Shown: positions 13,958 to 16,216 of the stretch, in pieces
Layout: every line of letters begins with the position of its first letter
How positions within the stretch are numbered: the first letter of the stretch is position 1
Assembly: GCA_964493015.1 (NCBI GenBank)
Contig: CAZBLU010000035.1
Span: 1-16,216 of the forward strand
Direction of reading: 5' to 3'
Source: Caldimicrobium sp964493015
Lineage (GTDB): Bacteria > Desulfobacterota > Thermodesulfobacteria > Thermodesulfobacteriales > Thermodesulfobacteriaceae
DNA: 16,216 nt
Program-made: the position numbers and the translations under genes
Notes under the pieces: generated by a model
Told to the model about the DNA's origin: nothing
What the model saw: the letters and a program-made list of their open reading frames with translations, nothing else
Databases searched by the model: none

Positions 13958-14658
13958 AGAAGACTCTTTTTCACTACTGTCCTGGTTGCCATCATAGTAT
14001 TATTCATAGGCTTCTCTGTGAGGTTATTGATGAACTCGGCATTAGGGATAGGGCTATAGGGATTGCCTCTATTGGTTGTTCCTGTTTTTTATATTTCTAT
14101 ATTGATGTGGACATTGTGGAGGCTCCTCATGGGAGATCTTGCTCAGCGGCAACTGGCATAAAAAGGGCACGCCCTGAGCTTATAGTCTTTACCTATCAAG
14201 GTGATGGAGACTTTGCGGCAATTGGGCTTGGAGATAGCTTGCATGCTGCCTCTCGGGGAGAAAAAATTACGGCCCTTATGATCAATAATACCGTTTATGG
14301 GATGACGGGGGGGCAGGTTTCTCCCACAACCCTTCCCCATCAGAAAACTACTACCACTCCTATGGGTAGAGACCCTCAAAGGGAAGGCTATCCCCTAAAG
14401 GTAGCTGAAATCTTAGCAGGCTTTGAGGGTGTGGCCTATAGTGCACGCACGGCAGTGAATACCCCAAAAAGGGTGCTTGAGGCTAAAAAAATTTTGAAAA
14501 AGGCCTTTCAGACCCAGCTTGAAGGCAAGGGCTTTGCTTATGTGGAGTTTCTCTCTGCCTGCCCCGTGAATTGGAGGATGTCCCCTGTTGAGGCAACGAA
14601 ATATATTGATCACCTTACCGAGGTCTTTCCCCTTGGGATCTTTAAAGACATCTCTTAA
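13924..14658 (+). CDS. vorA: 2-oxoacid:ferredoxin oxidoreductase, beta subunit (thiamine diphosphate-binding)
   Basis: A 244-residue thiamine diphosphate subunit. The pyrophosphate/Mg motif starts at GDGD (93-96) and ends in NN (121-122). Four cysteines expected to hold the [4Fe-4S] cluster are present: Cys19 and Cys22 in YCPGCHH, Cys52 in SIGCSC, and Cys213 in SACPVNW. The usual CPGCGH reads CPGCHH, a small change. The TYGMTGGQVSPTT-type substrate loop is kept as VYGMTGGQVSPTT. The GTG start at 13924 has AGGAGAT six bases upstream and lies inside the alpha subunit gene, so the two are co-translated in near-equal amounts. In the VOR versus KOR question it follows the alpha subunit. Confidence 0.92.
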   Translation: MPEFFQFPKTLKKTLFHYCPGCHHSIIHRLLCEVIDELGIRDRAIGIASIGCSCFLYFYIDVDIVEAPHGRSCSAATGIKRARPELIVFTYQGDGDFAAIGLGDSLHAASRGEKITALMINNTVYGMTGGQVSPTTLPHQKTTTTPMGRDPQREGYPLKVAEILAGFEGVAYSARTAVNTPKRVLEAKKILKKAFQTQLEGKGFAYVEFLSACPVNWRMSPVEATKYIDHLTEVFPLGIFKDIS

Positions 14659-14669
14659 GGAGAGTTGAG

Positions 14670-15233
14670 GTGAGGCTTGAGGTAATCTTTTCTGGTTTTG
14701 GTGGGCAGGGAATTCTCTTCGCAGGAAATCTCCTTGCCTTAGCTGGTATGTATCAGGGTTATAATGTGAGCTTTCTTCCTGTTTATGGGCCAGAGATGCG
14801 TGGGGGCACCTGTAACTGCACAGTAATTCTCTCCGATAAGGAAATTGCCTCCCCCCTTGTTCTGGAACCAGGATATTTAATTATTTTAAACTTACCATCT
14901 TTCATCAAGTTTCTTCCCCGCTTGAGGAGGGGAGGGGTAGCCTTAGTGAATGCAGATTTAGTGCGAAAAGAAGAGCTCGAAGACTTTGAAAACATGGTTT
15001 CAGGAAAAAAGGTTATGTTTCTTCCTTTTAATACGTTGGCTGAGGAAGCTCAAGCACCCTTGGCAGCAAATATCTGTGCCCTTGGGGCCTTTAATGCCCT
15101 GTTAAAACTAATTTCAGAGGAAGTTTTTGAAGAGGCTTTGAGGGAGATGCTTGGGCCAAGGAAGGCTCACCTGCTTAAACCAAATCTTGCGGCCTATCAA
15201 AAGGGTTTCCTATATATGCAGGGTCTTTTATGA
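14670..15233 (+). CDS. vorC: 2-oxoacid:ferredoxin oxidoreductase, gamma subunit
   Basis: The 187-residue gamma subunit probably helps bind CoA. The N-terminal FSGFGGQGILFAGNLLALAG (7-26) has the GxGGQG motif of the family, followed by YGPEMRGGTCNCTVILSD, where the conserved RGG precedes the usual strand. PNLAAYQKGF closes the protein as in relatives. The length is typical. The GTG start at 14670 follows AAGGAGAG, which overlaps the stop codon of the beta gene. The last base of its coding region is shared with dtd through an ATGA junction. The gene name follows the VOR assignment and is only as sure as that assignment. Confidence 0.88.
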   Translation: MRLEVIFSGFGGQGILFAGNLLALAGMYQGYNVSFLPVYGPEMRGGTCNCTVILSDKEIASPLVLEPGYLIILNLPSFIKFLPRLRRGGVALVNADLVRKEELEDFENMVSGKKVMFLPFNTLAEEAQAPLAANICALGAFNALLKLISEEVFEEALREMLGPRKAHLLKPNLAAYQKGFLYMQGLL

Positions 15234-15679
15234 AGGCCCTTTTGCAGCGAGTTAAAGAGGCAAAAGTAGTTGTAGAAAATAGGGTTTATGCCCAAATCGG
15301 AAAGGGCTTGCTTGCCTTAGTCTGTATTGAAAAGGGGGATGACGAAAAGATTGTGGCGTGGATGGGAGAAAAACTGGTTAATTTAAGGATTTTTCCCGAT
15401 GAGGCTGGAAAATTCAATCTCAGTGTAAAAGAGATAGGGGGAGAAATCCTTTTGGTTTCAAACTTTACCTTAGCTGGAGAGCTCAAAAAGGGCACAAGGC
15501 CAAGCTTTCACAGAGCAGAAGAGCCTGAAAGGGCAAAAGCTATGCTTCAAACCTTAGAAGAGGAGATAGCTAAGAGGGGGATTAAGGTAAAAAGTGGTCT
15601 CTTTGGTGCCCATATGGAGATTTTCCTTATAAATGATGGTCCTGTGACCATACTTTTAGAGAAAGGAGCTCAAGGGTAA
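15230..15679 (+). CDS. dtd: D-aminoacyl-tRNA deacylase
   Basis: DTD removes D-amino acids and glycine wrongly attached to tRNA. The 149-residue protein has the family's two active-site motifs: SNFTLAG (77-83) with Thr80, and the cross-subunit Gly137-Pro138 in NDGPVTI. Canonical SQFTL reads SNFTL here, a conservative change. The rest fits, from the start MKALLQRVKEAKVVVENRV through GTRPSFHRAEEPERA to FGAHMEIFLINDGPVT. It begins with an ATGA overlap with the gamma subunit gene and is therefore co-translated at the end of the operon. Its link with the oxidoreductase is probably only one of shared expression. Confidence 0.94.
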   Translation: MKALLQRVKEAKVVVENRVYAQIGKGLLALVCIEKGDDEKIVAWMGEKLVNLRIFPDEAGKFNLSVKEIGGEILLVSNFTLAGELKKGTRPSFHRAEEPERAKAMLQTLEEEIAKRGIKVKSGLFGAHMEIFLINDGPVTILLEKGAQG

Positions 15680-15723
15680 AGGGCCTCTTGGAATTAGCTT
15701 GCACCTTTTTAAGATCCTAAAAC

Positions 15724-15752
15724 TTGGCTTTGAACCAAGGTGATAGTATAAA
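15724..15752 (+). promoter_or_regulatory. Promoter for the cytochrome c gene
   Basis: TTGGCT (15724-15729), a 17-bp spacer and TATAAA (15747-15752). The -35 box lies in a small inverted repeat, CTTGG 15723-15727 with CCAAG 15735-15739. The leader is about 55 bases and ends in GGAGGTG (15803-15809), placed well for the ATG at 15814. A second AT-rich box follows at 15756-15761. Confidence 0.5.
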
Positions 15753-15813
15753 AAATATATAAGGTGTTTCTAAAAATAGGGTTTAAGGAAGTAATTCAAG
15801 TTGGAGGTGTCTT

Positions 15814-16140
15814 ATGAAAAGGATAGCCTTTGGGTTAGCTCTAATCTTTGGGCTTTTTTGTATAAGCTCGGGTTACGCTTCAGAAGGGGAGAGGATCTTT
15901 GGTGCCAGAGGTTGTTCTGGATGTCATGAAAAGACACAGGACACAGTAGGTCCAGCACTTTCCACAATTACGCAAAAGTATCAAAAAGATAAGGCAAAGC
16001 TCATCAAATTTTTTAGAGGAGAAGCCCCACCTATCATTTGGCCAGAGAAATTTAGAATTATGGAGCCCTTTATGAATATGCTAAAAAATATGGATGAGAA
16101 AGACCTTGAGGCCTTAGCTGATTATATTTTTTCCCACTAA
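15814..16140 (+). CDS. Small secreted mono-haem c-type cytochrome
   Basis: A 108-residue periplasmic electron carrier. A signal peptide (MKRIAFGLALIFGLFCISSGYA, cleavage likely after residue 22) precedes a mature class I cytochrome c of about 86 residues. The haem site is Cys34-Ser-Gly-Cys37-His38, and the sixth ligand is probably Met83 or a nearby Met in IMEPFMNML. The end DEKDLEALADYIFSH is the usual C-terminal helix. It has its own promoter and a strong ribosome binding site and stands alone. The 64-bp repeat begins 12 bases after its stop. Its redox partners are not in the window; a lipoprotein is unlikely because the residue before Cys16 is Phe. Confidence 0.92.
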   Translation: MKRIAFGLALIFGLFCISSGYASEGERIFGARGCSGCHEKTQDTVGPALSTITQKYQKDKAKLIKFFRGEAPPIIWPEKFRIMEPFMNMLKNMDEKDLEALADYIFSH

Positions 16141-16152
16141 CCAGAACCTTTC

Positions 16153-16216
16153 CTGAGGGTGTTCTATAAAGGTCAGCCACCCTCAAAAGTTTATCAAAAA
16201 GAGGGGACAAAGCTCC
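16153..16216 (-). repeat. 64-bp dispersed/inverted repeat, right copy
   Basis: This copy is the reverse complement of 288-351 with two differences, and it runs to the window edge, so it may continue. TGAGGGTG (16154-16161) and CACCCTCA (16178-16185) make a perfect 8-bp stem here, where the left copy has one mismatch. The GGGGA-type outer stem is cut by the edge. It begins 12 bases after the cytochrome stop codon and may serve as its 3' structure, although no U-run follows the 8-bp stem on the + strand. Confidence 0.85.

Noticed and set aside
15680..15740. Intrinsic terminator after dtd
   Set aside because: CAAGGG/CCTCTTG can pair only with a bulge and no U-run follows; the CTTGG/CCAAG stem is also without a U-run and sits in the cytochrome promoter.
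1..16216. tRNA, rRNA or riboswitch genes
   Set aside because: I saw no cloverleaf, rRNA core sequence or conserved riboswitch pattern in the intergenic stretches, all of which are under 300 bases.

Overview
The window looks like chromosomal DNA from a thermophilic anaerobic bacterium, plausibly Thermodesulfobacteriota or a similar deep-branching group. This is an inference from gene content (ferredoxin-dependent 2-oxoacid oxidoreductase, small c-type cytochrome, UbiX, GcvH-like protein), Lys/Glu-rich proteins, frequent TTG and GTG starts and tightly packed genes. No rRNA or other taxonomic marker is present, so the lineage is not proven.

Layout. (1) 1-212: the 3' end of a gene for a coiled-coil protein with a C-terminal membrane anchor, built on a 54-bp tandem repeat. 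(2) 213-460: a non-coding stretch with a 64-bp repeat (288-351), a perfect 22-bp palindrome (380-401) and an extended -10 promoter. (3) 461-7511: a type IV pilus gene set on the + strand: a major-pilin-like protein, a 1279-residue PilY1-like tip protein, then FimT/GspH-, PilV-, PilW- and PilX-like minor pilins, mostly overlapping or nearly so. These would form the tip/priming complex of a pilus; the motor, secretin and prepilin peptidase are not here. The proteins are unusually cysteine-rich and the DNA is AT-richer than what follows. (4) 7609-8425: an overlapping MntA-HepT (nucleotidyltransferase/HEPN) toxin-antitoxin pair. (5) 8432-10581: MidA-type methyltransferase, RNase HI and flavin prenyltransferase UbiX. 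(6) 10574-11140, minus strand: a Uma2-family (PD-(D/E)XK-like) protein whose stop codon overlaps that of ubiX. (7) 11304-15679: one apparent operon with its own promoter: a GcvH-like protein that lacks the lipoyl-lysine, FabD, the four subunits of a VOR/KOR-type 2-oxoacid:ferredoxin oxidoreductase, and D-aminoacyl-tRNA deacylase. (8) 15814-16140: a secreted mono-haem cytochrome c with its own promoter. (9) 16153-16216: a second copy of the 64-bp repeat, inverted relative to the first (62/64 identical), running to the window edge.

The main points for a second look are the GcvH-like protein with Glu where the lipoylated Lys should be, placed in an operon with FabD and a branched-chain-type 2-oxoacid oxidoreductase; the inverted 64-bp elements about 15.9 kb apart; the cysteine-rich pilus tip cluster; and the shared promoter-to-ATG architecture, apparently leaderless, of the two accessory genes mntA and uma2.
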